Of a stretch of 64,000 nucleotides of DNA, positions 25,691 through 34,781 are shown piece by piece. Made by a program: the position numbers and the translations under genes. Numbering within the stretch: position 1 is the first letter of the stretch; each line of letters begins with the position of its first letter. Under the pieces are notes generated by a model that did no database searches, had not been told where the DNA came from, and was given only the letters and a program-made list of their open reading frames with translations. Source of the DNA: Roseovarius mucosus (GTDB lineage: Bacteria > Pseudomonadota > Alphaproteobacteria > Rhodobacterales > Rhodobacteraceae); the NCBI RefSeq assembly GCF_002080415.1, contig NZ_CP020474.1, positions 1,687,501 to 1,751,500 on the forward strand, read 5' to 3'.

Positions 25691-26490
25691 ACTTTACGCC
25701 TGTAGTGCCGCTGGGTGGATTGTCGGGCTGGGCGCTCTTGTCGCGCACGTCCGAGCGTCAGACGGATCTGTTCAACAAATCCCCGCAGATCGTGCGTGAT
25801 ACCGAATATTTCGAGCAGAATATTGCCAAGATCACCACGGCAGAAGGTTTGGTTTCAGATCGCCGCCTCTTGCGGGTGGCCTTGGGGGCGTTTGGCCTTC
25901 AGGAAGATATCAACAGCCGCGCCTTTATCCGCGCCATTCTGGAAGAGGGCACCATTCGGGATGATGCAATTGCCAACCGTCTTGCCGATGACCGGTACAA
26001 ACAGCTGTCCGAGGCGTTTGCCTTCGCCGACCGTCCGATCCCGCGCACGCAATTATCGACCTTTGGAACCGAGATCACCGAGAAATTCCGGCGTCGGGAA
26101 TTTGAGGTTGCCGTCGGGGATCAGAATCAGGCCTTGCGCCTGGCCCTGAACGTCCAACGCGAATTGGGCGACATCGCAGGCGATGCAGAGACCGAGGACA
26201 CGCGCTGGTTTCGGATCTTGGGAAACCCACCCCTGCGGCGCGTGTTCGAAGTGGCGCTTGGTCTTCCAGACAGTTTCGGGCAAGCTGATCTTGATCGGCA
26301 GTTGGACGAGATCAAATCCCGCAGCGCGCAGCAATTGAAGATAGGCTCCCTGTCGGATCTGAGTGCGGAGAGCGTGCGGGAGCAATTGATCCAACGGTTC
26401 CTCTTGCGCGAGCAGGTGGCAAGTTTCAATGTTCAATCCTCGCAAGCAATCGCGCTGACGCTGTTGCAATCGGTTCCGCGCCGGGCTTGA
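25687..26490 (+). CDS. DUF1217 flagellar-locus protein
   Basis: 267 residues, no signal peptide or membrane segment. I recognise the DUF1217 pattern: QTDLFNKSPQIVRDTEYFEQ near 28-47, then repeated helices such as SDRRLLRVALGAFGLQEDI and SRAFIRAILEEGTIRDDAIA, a duplicated second half (RWFRILGNPPLRRVFEVALG) and a C-terminal RFLLREQVASFN. The family is repeatedly found in alphaproteobacterial flagellar clusters, but its function is not established. Last gene of the flaF-flbT operon. Confidence 0.8.
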   Translation: MNFTPVVPLGGLSGWALLSRTSERQTDLFNKSPQIVRDTEYFEQNIAKITTAEGLVSDRRLLRVALGAFGLQEDINSRAFIRAILEEGTIRDDAIANRLADDRYKQLSEAFAFADRPIPRTQLSTFGTEITEKFRRREFEVAVGDQNQALRLALNVQRELGDIAGDAETEDTRWFRILGNPPLRRVFEVALGLPDSFGQADLDRQLDEIKSRSAQQLKIGSLSDLSAESVREQLIQRFLLREQVASFNVQSSQAIALTLLQSVPRRA

Positions 26491-26601
26491 TACTGGGCGC
26501 TGCGTGTGGGTTTTGCGCCGTGGCAAGCAGGCCATTCCGAGTTTGCCGTTGCATTTGCTTGCAAGTAAAAGCCCTATGGGGCTGAGCCACAGGAGGAATT
26601 C

Positions 26602-26838
26602 ATGCGCTGCGTCTTTATCAACATCCGCTGCAAACCGGGGCATTCCTATCGCGTGGCAGAGGCCATAGCCCTGCGCGAAATCCATTCAGAGCTTTACTCG
26701 ACCTCCGGTCCCTTTGACCTGCTGCTCAAGCTCTACATCCCTGAGACTGAGGATATCGGCAAATATATCAACGACAACCTTCTGGACATCGCCGGGATCG
26801 AGCGCACCGAAACGACCCTGACCTTCAAGGCGTTCTAG
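26602..26838 (+). CDS. Stand-alone Lrp/AsnC ligand-binding (RAM) protein
   Basis: 78-residue protein equal to the C-terminal regulatory domain of Lrp/AsnC regulators without a DNA-binding domain. The beta-alpha-beta pattern ([41 protein letters not shown], then [10 protein letters not shown]) is visible. AGGAGGAATTC gives a strong ribosome site. Such stand-alone RAM proteins may bind amino acids or pair with full Lrp proteins. Its TAG stop overlaps the TAG stop of the convergent adenine deaminase gene. Confidence 0.82.
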   Translation: MRCVFINIRCKPGHSYRVAEAIALREIHSELYSTSGPFDLLLKLYIPETEDIGKYINDNLLDIAGIERTETTLTFKAF

Positions 26839-28529
26839 CCTAGGATTTCGAACCGGTTGACATCAACCATACCCCGGTCCGTAATCTTGAGCGCCGGGAT
26901 AACCGGCAGCGCGAGAAACGCAAGTTGCAGGAAGGGTTCCTGCAAGGTGACACCCAAGGACCGTGCTGCTGCCCGCAGATCGACAAGACGGTGGTGCACC
27001 TCCTCAAAGGGCTCAAGGCTCATCAACCCTGCCAGAGGTAAGGGCAGTTCTGCCAAAACCTGCCCGCCCTGCACCACGACAAAGCCGCCCTCAATCTCAC
27101 CCAGCCGTGTGGCGGCGAGGGCCATATCCGCATAATCCACCCCGACACAGGCGATATTGTGGTGATCATGGCAAACGGTCGAGGCGATAGCCCCGGACTT
27201 GAGCCCGAAACCACGAACAAAGCCGGTGGCGATATTGCCGTTCTTGCCATGCCGCTCGATCACCGCAATCCTTACCAGATCGCGCGTGGGATCGGGATGT
27301 TTGTCGCCTTCTACCGGCTCGATCCGTTCGCGCAGATGCGCGGTCAGGATCTTGCCTTCGAGAATGCCGATCACATCCGTCTCGGCGCGGTTGCCGGCGT
27401 GGCGAAAGTCCTGTGGGCTAACCGCAGGCGCCCGCACGGAGCATCGCCCGATGGGGGGCACCGTGCCCCGCGCAGCAAAGGCCGCCGCATCCGCAAGACG
27501 ACCGGCGCAAAACACGCGCCGCACGTCGCAGGCGGCGAGCGAGCCCACCGCCACGATATCCGCCCGCCGCCCCGGCGCGATCAATCCGCGATCTCTGAGG
27601 CCAAATGCCTCGGCCCCCGAGAGCGACGCCGCGCGATAGGCCGCCAGAGGCGAAGCCCCTTCTGCTATCAAAACCCGGATCATATGATCGAGATGGCCCT
27701 CTTCCGCGATATCGAGCGGGTTTCGATCATCGGTGCAGAGGCACATATAGGGCGCCGTGATCTCCGACAGCAGCGGGGCGAGCGCATGCAAATCCTTGCT
27801 AACCGAGCCTTCGCGGATCAGCACGCGCATGCCGCGCTGCAGTTTCTCGCGCGCCTCCTCTACGGTGGTCGCCTCATGCTCTGTGCGGATGCCTGCCGCG
27901 CAATAGGCGTTGAGATCACGCCCCGTGAGTTGCGGGCAATGGCCGTCGATATGGCCCCCCTCAAAAAGCCGCAGCTTGGCCATCATGCCCGGATCGCGGT
28001 GGATCACGCCGGGGAAATTCATCACTTCGGCCAAACCGATCCCCGAGGGATGCCCCATCACCGCGCGCAAGTCTTCGGCGTCGATCTCGGCACCCGAGGT
28101 TTCCATATGGGTCGAGGGCACGCAAGACGAGAGCTGCACCCGGAAATCCATCAAAGTCTGTTCCGAGGCCGCCTGAAAATAGCGGATGCCGTCCAGCCCC
28201 AGAACATTGGCAATCTCGTGGGGATCGCAAATCGCGGTGGTTACGCCGCGCGGCGTTACGCAGCGGTCGAATTCAAAGGGTGTGACAAGAGAGCTTTCGA
28301 TGTGCAGATGGGTGTCGATAAAACCGGGGACAAGGATCAGCCCCGTAAGGTCGATCACCTCGCGCCCGTCATAGGTGTCGCCAATGCCTACGATGGTATC
28401 GCCGCAAATGGCCACATCGCCGGGGATCATTTCCCCCGTCACAAGGTCAAACACCTGCGCCCCGCGCAGCACCAAATCGGCGGGTTCATCCCCCCGGCCC
28501 TGAGCAATCCGTTGTTCTAGATTTGCCAT
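26835..28529 (-). CDS. ade: Adenine deaminase
   Basis: 564-residue amidohydrolase-fold enzyme converting adenine to hypoxanthine and ammonia in purine salvage. The start at 28529 ([13 protein letters not shown]) is favoured because GGAG lies about nine bases upstream; an ATG six codons earlier has no spaced site. Metal-site motifs [11 protein letters not shown] near 80 and [10 protein letters not shown] near 110 are present, as is the C-terminal conserved [19 protein letters not shown]. Length fits bacterial Ade. Confidence 0.93.
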   Translation of the reverse strand: MANLEQRIAQGRGDEPADLVLRGAQVFDLVTGEMIPGDVAICGDTIVGIGDTYDGREVIDLTGLILVPGFIDTHLHIESSLVTPFEFDRCVTPRGVTTAICDPHEIANVLGLDGIRYFQAASEQTLMDFRVQLSSCVPSTHMETSGAEIDAEDLRAVMGHPSGIGLAEVMNFPGVIHRDPGMMAKLRLFEGGHIDGHCPQLTGRDLNAYCAAGIRTEHEATTVEEAREKLQRGMRVLIREGSVSKDLHALAPLLSEITAPYMCLCTDDRNPLDIAEEGHLDHMIRVLIAEGASPLAAYRAASLSGAEAFGLRDRGLIAPGRRADIVAVGSLAACDVRRVFCAGRLADAAAFAARGTVPPIGRCSVRAPAVSPQDFRHAGNRAETDVIGILEGKILTAHLRERIEPVEGDKHPDPTRDLVRIAVIERHGKNGNIATGFVRGFGLKSGAIASTVCHDHHNIACVGVDYADMALAATRLGEIEGGFVVVQGGQVLAELPLPLAGLMSLEPFEEVHHRLVDLRAAARSLGVTLQEPFLQLAFLALPVIPALKITDRGMVDVNRFEILG

Positions 28530-28577
28530 GCGCTGACTCTCCGACATCCTGCAACTGTCGCGCGTCGAAGGGTCAAG

Positions 28578-28618
28578 AGCAAGCCCGATGGCCGAAACCT
28601 GTCGGCCCTGGGCTTGCT
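28578..28618 (-). terminator. Strong two-part hairpin after the small lipoprotein gene
   Basis: AGCAAGCCC (28578-28586) pairs perfectly with GGGCTTGCT (28610-28618), and inside it GGCCGA (28590-28595) pairs with TCGGCC (28602-28607). It starts 12 bases past the stop of the leftward gene at 28631. Confidence 0.65.
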
Positions 28619-28630
28619 ATCAGGCTGTCC

Positions 28631-29026
28631 TCACTCGGTCTGCGCGGCAGGTTTCTGCGCTGCTGGTTTTGCAAGCTTCATCTCTGGTTTACAGTCCATG
28701 CCGTTGTAGCGGCTGACCAGGGCTTCATTGCGGCGCTGATAGGCACGTGCCTCGTCGCCTGCGGCACCCTTCATATCCATGAAGAACCATGGCACCAGCA
28801 AAAAGGCCCCGGCAGTCCCGGCCACAATGTTCTGGGCGGTTTTGGTTTCCTGCTCTTTGACAAGGCCCTCGATGGCGCGGGTATTGGCCGTAATGTCGCT
28901 GCGCAATTGCGCGCAGGTAAGGGCGCTGTCACCGGGCTGCACTTCGGCCACGGGATCAGGGGTACGACCACCGCATGCGCTCAGGAGGGAAATGGACAAG
29001 AGGGCCGGCACGAACAACTGTTTCAT
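28631..29026 (-). CDS. Small lipoprotein of unknown function
   Basis: 131 residues with a lipoprotein signal: MKQLFVPALLSISLLSAC, the cysteine at 18 being the lipidation site. A helical region rich in charged residues follows (SDITANTRAIEGLVKEQETK), then a hydrophobic segment QNIVAGTAGAFLLVPWFFMD that could be a membrane anchor, a conserved-looking YNGMDC and an alanine/proline/lysine tail. The two further cysteines could form a disulfide. No family with known function recognised. Lies alone between adenine deaminase and the RACE gene, all leftward. Confidence 0.72.
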   Translation of the reverse strand: MKQLFVPALLSISLLSACGGRTPDPVAEVQPGDSALTCAQLRSDITANTRAIEGLVKEQETKTAQNIVAGTAGAFLLVPWFFMDMKGAAGDEARAYQRRNEALVSRYNGMDCKPEMKLAKPAAQKPAAQTE

Positions 29027-29097
29027 CTGATTGCCTTTTTACAGAGTGTTCGCGTCAGTATCCCGCTCCTGAGATGATGAAAAGCCGCGATTTCGCA

Positions 29098-31140
29098 CTA
29101 TCCCCGCCGACGCTTGCGCCGCCCCCCGTCGCTGCCATCGCCATGGGTGTTAAAGCTGGGATTGGGCAGTGTCACGATTTTGGACAACTCCGGAAAAGGG
29201 TCCGTCTTGTGCGGGATTGCGTTGGCGGCAACGAAATGCTCTTGGAATTTCGGCTCGATGGCGGTCTCGACCTTGGTGATCTGCCCCACCACGCGCTCAA
29301 TCTCGCGACGGGCGGCCACGTTGCACAGCGCGATGCGCGCGCCCGTACCCGCCGCATTGCCCGCCGATGTCACCTTGTCTAGCGGCACATCGGGGATCAT
29401 GCCCAGCACCATCGCATGCAACGGCGAGATATGCGCACCAAAGGCACCTGCCAGAACAACGCGGTCCACCTTGTCGACGCCGCGCTCGTCCATCAACAGA
29501 CGCGCGCCCGCATAGAGAGCCGATTTTGCAAGCTGGATGGCACGAATATCGCCTTGGGTCACGGTGATGACCGGCCCACCCTTGGCACTGCCATCGTGGA
29601 TAACATAAGAATGGGTGCGCCCATCCTCGATCATACGCGCGGTGCCAGTGGCCTCGGACGATCCGATCAGACCGCTTTCATCCAATAGCCCAGCCATGCG
29701 CATTTCGGCCACCGCCTCGATGATGCCAGACCCACAAATGCCGGTAATGCCCCCGTCGCCTACCGCCGCCTCGAAACCGTCCTCATCCGACCAAATGTCA
29801 GAGCCGATCACCCGGAAACGGGGTTCCTTGGTCATGGGATCAATGCGAATAGCCTCGATCGCGCCGGGGGCGGCGCGTTGGCCGCTGGAAATCTGCGCCC
29901 CCTCAAAGGCGGGGCCGGTGGGCGAGGAACAGGCCAAAACCCGCGTCTTGTCGCCCAAAAGGATCTCTGCGTTTGTGCCCACATCGACGATCAGCGCCAG
30001 ATCTTCGGATTTGCCCGGCTCTTCGCTCAGCGCCACGGCGGCGGCGTCGGCCCCCACATGGCCTGCGATACAGGGCAACACATAAATCTGCGCGCGCGGA
30101 TTGATCGCAACCAAATCCAGTTCGCGGGCGTTCAGCGCCATGCTCCCCGAGGTGGCCAGTGCAAAGGGGGCCTGGCCCAATTCCACCGGATCAATCCCCA
30201 ACAAGAGGTGGTGCATCACCGGATTGCAGACAAACACCGTCTCGACGATGAGCTTGGCGTCAATCCCCGCCTCTTTGGCAATCTCTTCGGCCAAGGTATT
30301 GATCGCGTCTCGTACCGCTGCCGTCATTTCACGGTCGCCGCCGGGGTTCATCATCGCATAGCTGACGCGGCTCATCAGATCCTCGCCAAAGCGGATCTGC
30401 GGGTTCATGATACCGGAGGATGCCTTGACTTCGCCGGTTTCCAAATCGGTCAAATGGGCCGCAACAGTGGTAGACCCAAGGTCAATGGCCAGACCAAACA
30501 GCCCCCCTTCGTGCAGACCCGGCCAAATCTCCAGCACCTGTGCCGGGGTTTCCGCATGCCCTCTGTGCAGGGCGACCGTGACCTGAAACTTGCCCTTGCG
30601 CAGCACGGGTTGCAGCTTGGCCAAAAGGCTCAGATCGGCGCGGATGTTGTCGATCTCCCACTGAGCCTTGAGCGCGCGTTGCAAACGCTCGAAATCGCCG
30701 GTGGGCTCATGCATATCGGCCTCTTCCACCTCAACGAAATAGAGGCGGGTGGCTGGGTCCATCTCGATCACGCGGGCAGAGGCGGCCTTGCGTACCACCT
30801 GCTTGTGAACCTGGCTTTCCGGGGGCACGTCGATCACCACATCGCCCATGATCTGAGCCTGACAGCCCAGACGGCGGCCCGGCTTCAACCCACGCTTCTG
30901 GTCATAGCGTTCCTCGACCGCATTCCATTCGGACAGCGCATCCTGATGAACGGTGACGCCATGTTTGGAAAACTCGCCATAGCCCGGCGATATCTGGCAT
31001 TTCGAGCAGATCCCCCGCCCGCCACACACCGAGTCAAGATCAACGCCGAGTTGGCGCGCCGCCGTCAGAACCGGTGTTCCCTTGGGAAAGCGCCCGCGCT
31101 TCCCGGAGGGCGTGAAAACGACGAGTGGGTCGGTCGACAT
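29098..31140 (-). CDS. RACE-type corrinoid activation protein (2Fe-2S plus DUF4445/ASKHA)
   Basis: 680-residue reductive activator of corrinoid enzymes: it uses ATP to return Co(II) corrinoid to Co(I). Start at 31140 (MSTDPLVVFTPSGK); a frame 24 codons longer has no family support. N-terminal ferredoxin domain with cysteines 39, 45, 48 and 93 (CGGRGICSKC spacing) for a 2Fe-2S cluster; a linker and middle domain; then the ASKHA-fold ATPase beginning GLAIDLGSTTVAAHLTDL and containing IVDVGTNAEILLG and GICGSGIIEAVAEM. Homologues accompany corrinoid methyltransferases for glycine betaine and similar methylated compounds; none is in this window. Confidence 0.85.
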   Translation of the reverse strand: MSTDPLVVFTPSGKRGRFPKGTPVLTAARQLGVDLDSVCGGRGICSKCQISPGYGEFSKHGVTVHQDALSEWNAVEERYDQKRGLKPGRRLGCQAQIMGDVVIDVPPESQVHKQVVRKAASARVIEMDPATRLYFVEVEEADMHEPTGDFERLQRALKAQWEIDNIRADLSLLAKLQPVLRKGKFQVTVALHRGHAETPAQVLEIWPGLHEGGLFGLAIDLGSTTVAAHLTDLETGEVKASSGIMNPQIRFGEDLMSRVSYAMMNPGGDREMTAAVRDAINTLAEEIAKEAGIDAKLIVETVFVCNPVMHHLLLGIDPVELGQAPFALATSGSMALNARELDLVAINPRAQIYVLPCIAGHVGADAAAVALSEEPGKSEDLALIVDVGTNAEILLGDKTRVLACSSPTGPAFEGAQISSGQRAAPGAIEAIRIDPMTKEPRFRVIGSDIWSDEDGFEAAVGDGGITGICGSGIIEAVAEMRMAGLLDESGLIGSSEATGTARMIEDGRTHSYVIHDGSAKGGPVITVTQGDIRAIQLAKSALYAGARLLMDERGVDKVDRVVLAGAFGAHISPLHAMVLGMIPDVPLDKVTSAGNAAGTGARIALCNVAARREIERVVGQITKVETAIEPKFQEHFVAANAIPHKTDPFPELSKIVTLPNPSFNTHGDGSDGGRRKRRRG

Positions 31141-31261
31141 ATGCGAAATCCTGCTTCTGAAGCGTTGCTTGCGGGGAACATAAGCCATAGGCGCTTGTCC
31201 GACAGCCCACAAGCGTCAGAAAATCGTCGGCACGCGGCATGCACCGCTCTGGCAGGGCCTG

Positions 31262-31948
31262 TCAGGTCAGCGACCAGCCAAATAGCCAGATCGCCAAGGG
31301 CACCGGGGCCGTCGCGACAAAGAGCGTGAGGATCGCCAGAGGCGCGCGAAAGATCCCAGAGAGGCCCGAGACAAACGCGATGCCACCGCCACCGCCGATG
31401 ATCGAATTGCCCGGAACATTAATCAGCGCCGCGAGATGCAGATAACGATAGCGGACAATCCAGTCGAGATAGCGTCCGCGCAGTTGCGCCGAAATATAGG
31501 TCGCACGCTCTGCTGGCGACAGGGTCTGAAACTCTTCCAGCAAGCGGCAGGCGCGCAGGAGGTGCAAATCAAGCAACACCCGGTGCAGCCAGCGATAGGG
31601 CACCTTGCCGCCCACCATATAGGCCAGCGTCAGCCCAGAGGCCGTGGCCAGCCAGACGAAGGGCGCGATATCGCCACCGCCCGCTGCGAGTACCATCAAC
31701 CCGATTTCGATCCCCGGCACAAAGGGAATAGCGATCAGCACCGCATAGACCAACAAGGCCATGACGAGGAACCCGGGCATCGCCCAACCCTGTTCATTTT
31801 CAAGGATATAGCCTTCGGCCCACACAAAGACGTGGTGCATGGCCAAGGCCAACACCGCCAATGCAGCCAAGCGAATCACCGTGCGCAGCAGGCCGGTTTT
31901 CACAGGCGGCGGAGCAGGTGGCGGGGCGTTGTGGGCGGGGTCATCCAT
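31262..31948 (-). CDS. Inner-membrane protein, DedA/VTT-like
   Basis: 228 residues. A proline/alanine-rich cytoplasmic start precedes about five hydrophobic segments: near 20-45, 55-75 (PGFLVMALLVYAVLIAIPFV), 80-110, 160-185 and 200-225. The motif PFVPGIEIGLMVLAAGGGDI and the late INVPGNSIIGGGGGIAFVSG recall the re-entrant glycine-rich loops of DedA/VTT (SNARE-associated) proteins, which move lipids or ions. The match is partial, so the family is tentative. Lies alone between the RACE gene and aroA, all leftward. Confidence 0.6.
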   Translation of the reverse strand: MDDPAHNAPPPAPPPVKTGLLRTVIRLAALAVLALAMHHVFVWAEGYILENEQGWAMPGFLVMALLVYAVLIAIPFVPGIEIGLMVLAAGGGDIAPFVWLATASGLTLAYMVGGKVPYRWLHRVLLDLHLLRACRLLEEFQTLSPAERATYISAQLRGRYLDWIVRYRYLHLAALINVPGNSIIGGGGGIAFVSGLSGIFRAPLAILTLFVATAPVPLAIWLFGWSLT

Positions 31949-32034
31949 GCGGCGAAATTAGGCCCTCTGCCCTGGTGCGCGCAATGGGACACACGCACAT
32001 TTGCCTTGCCCACCGCCTGCCCCGCGCGGCGGGT

Positions 32035-33381
32035 TCAATCACGCCTGATATCCGCGCCAAGCTGTGCCATCAACGACTCGAAAATCGGAAAAGAGGTGGC
32101 GATGGGACTTGCGTCATCGACCTGCACCGGCGCAGTGCTGGCCATGCCCATGACGAGAAAGGACATCGCGATCCGGTGGTCAAGATGGCTGGCGCAGGTC
32201 TGGCCGCCCGGCACATGCCCATGCCCCCTGCCCCGTACGATCCACCAATCCGGCCCATCCTCGACCTCGACACCGCCAGCGCGCAATCCGGCAGCCATGG
32301 CTTCGATCCGGTCGCTTTCCTTGACACGCAATTCCTTGACGCCGCGCATCACGGTTTCGCCGGTGGCATAGGCGGCCACAACGGACAGCACCGGATATTC
32401 GTCGATCATGCTGGCCGCGCGCTCGGGCGGCACCTCGATCCCCTTGAGGTCTGGCGAAAAGCGCGCGCGCAAGTCGGCCACCGGCTCGCCGCCTTCTTCG
32501 CGCAAGTTCTCATAGCTCAGGTCTGCCCCCATCTCGCGCAGCGTCGCAAATAGGCCCGCGCGCGTTGGGTTTAGCCCGATATTGGGCACAAGCACGTCAG
32601 AACCGGGAACGATCAAAGCAGCACAGACCGGAAAGGCCGCCGAAGACGGATCACGTGGCACCACGATGGTTTGCGCCCGAAGTTCGGGTTGCCCGGTCAG
32701 GGTAATCACCCGCCCCTCATCAGTTTCTTCAGTAGTGATTTCTGCGCCAAAGCCGACCAGCATCCGCTCGGTATGGTCGCGCGTCGCTTCACGCTCGATC
32801 ACCACAGTCTGCCCCGGCGCGTTGAGGCCAGCCAAGAGCACCGCGCTTTTGACCTGCGCAGAGGGTACAGGCACCACATAGCGAACCGGTACCGGCTCTG
32901 CTGCACCCACGATGGTCATGGGCAACCGCCCGCCCGACCGGCCCACCGCTTGCGCCCCAAAAAGGGCCAGAGGGTCCGTGACCCGCGCCATAGGGCGCTT
33001 GTTAAGGCTTGCATCGCCCGTAAACGTTGCCGTGATAGGCGAGGTCGCCATCGCGCCCATGATCAGCCGCACGCCGGTGCCCGAATTGCCGCAGTCAATG
33101 ACGTGGCCCGGTTCGGCAAAGCCACCGACACCCACACCATGCACATGCCACACACCCGCCGCATCGCGTGTCACCTCGGCACCAAAGGCGCGCATCGCCT
33201 TGGCCGTATCCAGCACATCTTCGCCTTCAAGCAGCCCGGTGATCACCGTTTCCCCAACGCTCAGGGCCCCAAGGATAAGGGAGCGGTGCGAGATTGATTT
33301 ATCCCCCGGCACATCGGCGACACCGGACAGCGGCCCGGAGCGGTGAGAGGTCATAGGAATGGGGGTGCCGTGGCCGGACAT
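32035..33381 (-). CDS. aroA: 3-phosphoshikimate 1-carboxyvinyltransferase (EPSP synthase)
   Basis: 448-residue shikimate-pathway enzyme joining PEP to shikimate-3-phosphate. Start at 33381 ([16 protein letters not shown]) with GAGG upstream; the frame is open to 33678 but that extension is not EPSPS-like. Substrate-binding motifs are complete: [15 protein letters not shown] near 25, [14 protein letters not shown] near 105 and [15 protein letters not shown] near 350. The GNSGTG loop has glycine where the class II CP4 enzyme has alanine, which by family knowledge suggests a glyphosate-sensitive form. Overall it resembles the alphaproteobacterial class. Confidence 0.94.
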   Translation of the reverse strand: MSGHGTPIPMTSHRSGPLSGVADVPGDKSISHRSLILGALSVGETVITGLLEGEDVLDTAKAMRAFGAEVTRDAAGVWHVHGVGVGGFAEPGHVIDCGNSGTGVRLIMGAMATSPITATFTGDASLNKRPMARVTDPLALFGAQAVGRSGGRLPMTIVGAAEPVPVRYVVPVPSAQVKSAVLLAGLNAPGQTVVIEREATRDHTERMLVGFGAEITTEETDEGRVITLTGQPELRAQTIVVPRDPSSAAFPVCAALIVPGSDVLVPNIGLNPTRAGLFATLREMGADLSYENLREEGGEPVADLRARFSPDLKGIEVPPERAASMIDEYPVLSVVAAYATGETVMRGVKELRVKESDRIEAMAAGLRAGGVEVEDGPDWWIVRGRGHGHVPGGQTCASHLDHRIAMSFLVMGMASTAPVQVDDASPIATSFPIFESLMAQLGADIRRD

Positions 33382-33461
33382 GGTGCGCCTCTTGACTGGT
33401 CTGTATTGCCCGCCTGATAGCCCAAGCAGGCGGACCCGTCCATGACCATCGCCGCCTTGGA

Positions 33462-34043
33462 TTAAGGGGCGGTGCCCAATTGGGTCACGATCAAGTGCCC
33501 CGGCGCGTAGCAAAGGCGCGCAAGCGTTACGCCGCGCCCATGATCCCATGTCAGCCGCTCGATGACAAAAAGGGGCGCGCCGGGGTCGGTCTCTAGCGAT
33601 CGGGCTTCGTCGCCTGAGGCGGCCTGAGCCGATAGGCGTATTTCCCCATGAGTGTAAGGAACATGGGCCAAGAGCCACTCATTGGCATTGGTCGTTTCGA
33701 AATCCTGTGCAGCCGCAGCGGGGGCCGTTTGCAAATTGATCCAACGATCCTCGAGCACGAAAGGTTTGCCAGAGGCAAGGTGCAGCGCCGTGACATGCAG
33801 ACAGGGACAGGTCGTAGAAGATCCGAGGCGGCGCGCCACGCCCTCCGGCGGAAGGCTCGTTGCATGGGTCAGACGCCGATAGCCATAGGTCTTGCCAAGC
33901 GCGCCCACCTCTTGCCGGATTACAGGAATGTCGACCGTTGCGCGGCTGAACGGGTGCAGGCCATTGCTGGCTGTACGGCCAGACGATGCGACTGGTTTCC
34001 GATCAGGAACGATTGGAACGCATCTGCTGCACGCAACGTGCCG
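33462..34043 (-). pseudogene. N-terminally truncated HutC-type GntR regulator (UTRA domain only)
   Basis: The frame encodes a clear UTRA effector domain: [58 protein letters not shown] and a C-terminal [14 protein letters not shown], as in histidine-utilisation repressors. Upstream it runs into TGA at 34046-34044, and the yjbF-like gene ends at 34098, leaving no room for the GntR winged helix. The first usable start in frame is GTG at 33908, inside the effector domain (148 residues). A possible recognition-helix trace (AASTVGRMLW) occurs in another frame near 34050-34080, suggesting decay. If translated, the product could not bind DNA like GntR proteins. Confidence 0.65.
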
Positions 34044-34097
34044 TCACTCTCGACCACAGCATGCGCCCCACCGTCGAGGCAGCGCATACGCTTGCGG

Positions 34098-34781
34098 TCA
34101 ACGCAACCGCTGAATGGTGCTGTAGCCCATGGTCGGCCCCGCCCAATGGCGCGATTGCACGACGGCACCATTTGCATCGACCAGATAGGAATTCACCACG
34201 CTGCGGTTGGCCTGCCAGCATTCCGCTGTCATGCGCACCCCTTGCACCGAACCAGCGACACTGGTCACGGCTTCTGTTTCCCCGCGCGTAATCTTGCAGT
34301 CGGATTTCAGATTTACGATCTGGTTTTCACCATCGAGATAGCGTTGCTGGATCGTGGCAACGCCATCCTCACGGCGCGATACGACCTCAAGCAGCGGCTC
34401 TACGCGAGATGACATCAGGTCGTTGCCAAGCCCCCGGGTCGAGACCAGAACACCGTTCAACGTCGTGGCGCTCAGCCGCTCGGAACTGCCATAGGAGGCC
34501 CAAGTCTGGTAGGCACCATTCTCTGCAATAGGCCGCAGAACCGCGACCGCTTTGCGGTCCTCCAGAGTATAAAGCAAGACAGGGCCAGTCGTTCTTGACA
34601 ATGCATCCGTGGCGACTGCCTGCACAATCTTTGGGTCCGGGGTGACGGGCTGCGCGCGGCGCTGCTCAATCAACCTCTTTGTGACGGTAAAAACATTCTC
34701 GGAACTCCGCTGGTTCGTACAGCCCGCAAGGACCATGGCGCAGACCAACAGACTCAGCCGAGGCAGGGACGCAGCGATCAT
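34098..34781 (-). CDS. YjbF/GfcB-like lipoprotein
   Basis: 227-residue outer-membrane lipoprotein of the group 4 capsule/exopolysaccharide accessory family. Signal ends at VLAGC (Cys20). The body matches YjbF: NVFTVTKRLIEQRRAQ, LLYTLEDRKAVAVLRPIAEN, GAYQTWASYGSSERLSATTLNG-like region and a late CWQANRSVVNSYLVDANG. It overlaps the YjbH-like gene upstream by four bases (ATGA), so they act together. The yjbE and yjbG partners of enterobacteria are not here. Confidence 0.85.
   Translation of the reverse strand: MIAASLPRLSLLVCAMVLAGCTNQRSSENVFTVTKRLIEQRRAQPVTPDPKIVQAVATDALSRTTGPVLLYTLEDRKAVAVLRPIAENGAYQTWASYGSSERLSATTLNGVLVSTRGLGNDLMSSRVEPLLEVVSRREDGVATIQQRYLDGENQIVNLKSDCKITRGETEAVTSVAGSVQGVRMTAECWQANRSVVNSYLVDANGAVVQSRHWAGPTMGYSTIQRLR

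Noticed and set aside
27159..28520. 453-residue plus-strand ORF opposite adenine deaminase
   Set aside because: Composition (His, Arg, Gln-rich) and full antisense overlap with a conserved enzyme show it is a shadow frame.
29878..31329. 483-residue plus-strand ORF opposite the RACE gene
   Set aside because: Shadow of a conserved gene; no family pattern.
33382..33678. N-terminal extension of aroA
   Set aside because: The extra 99 residues are unlike EPSPS and lie antisense-free but overlap the truncated regulator; a start with a ribosome site fits at 33381.
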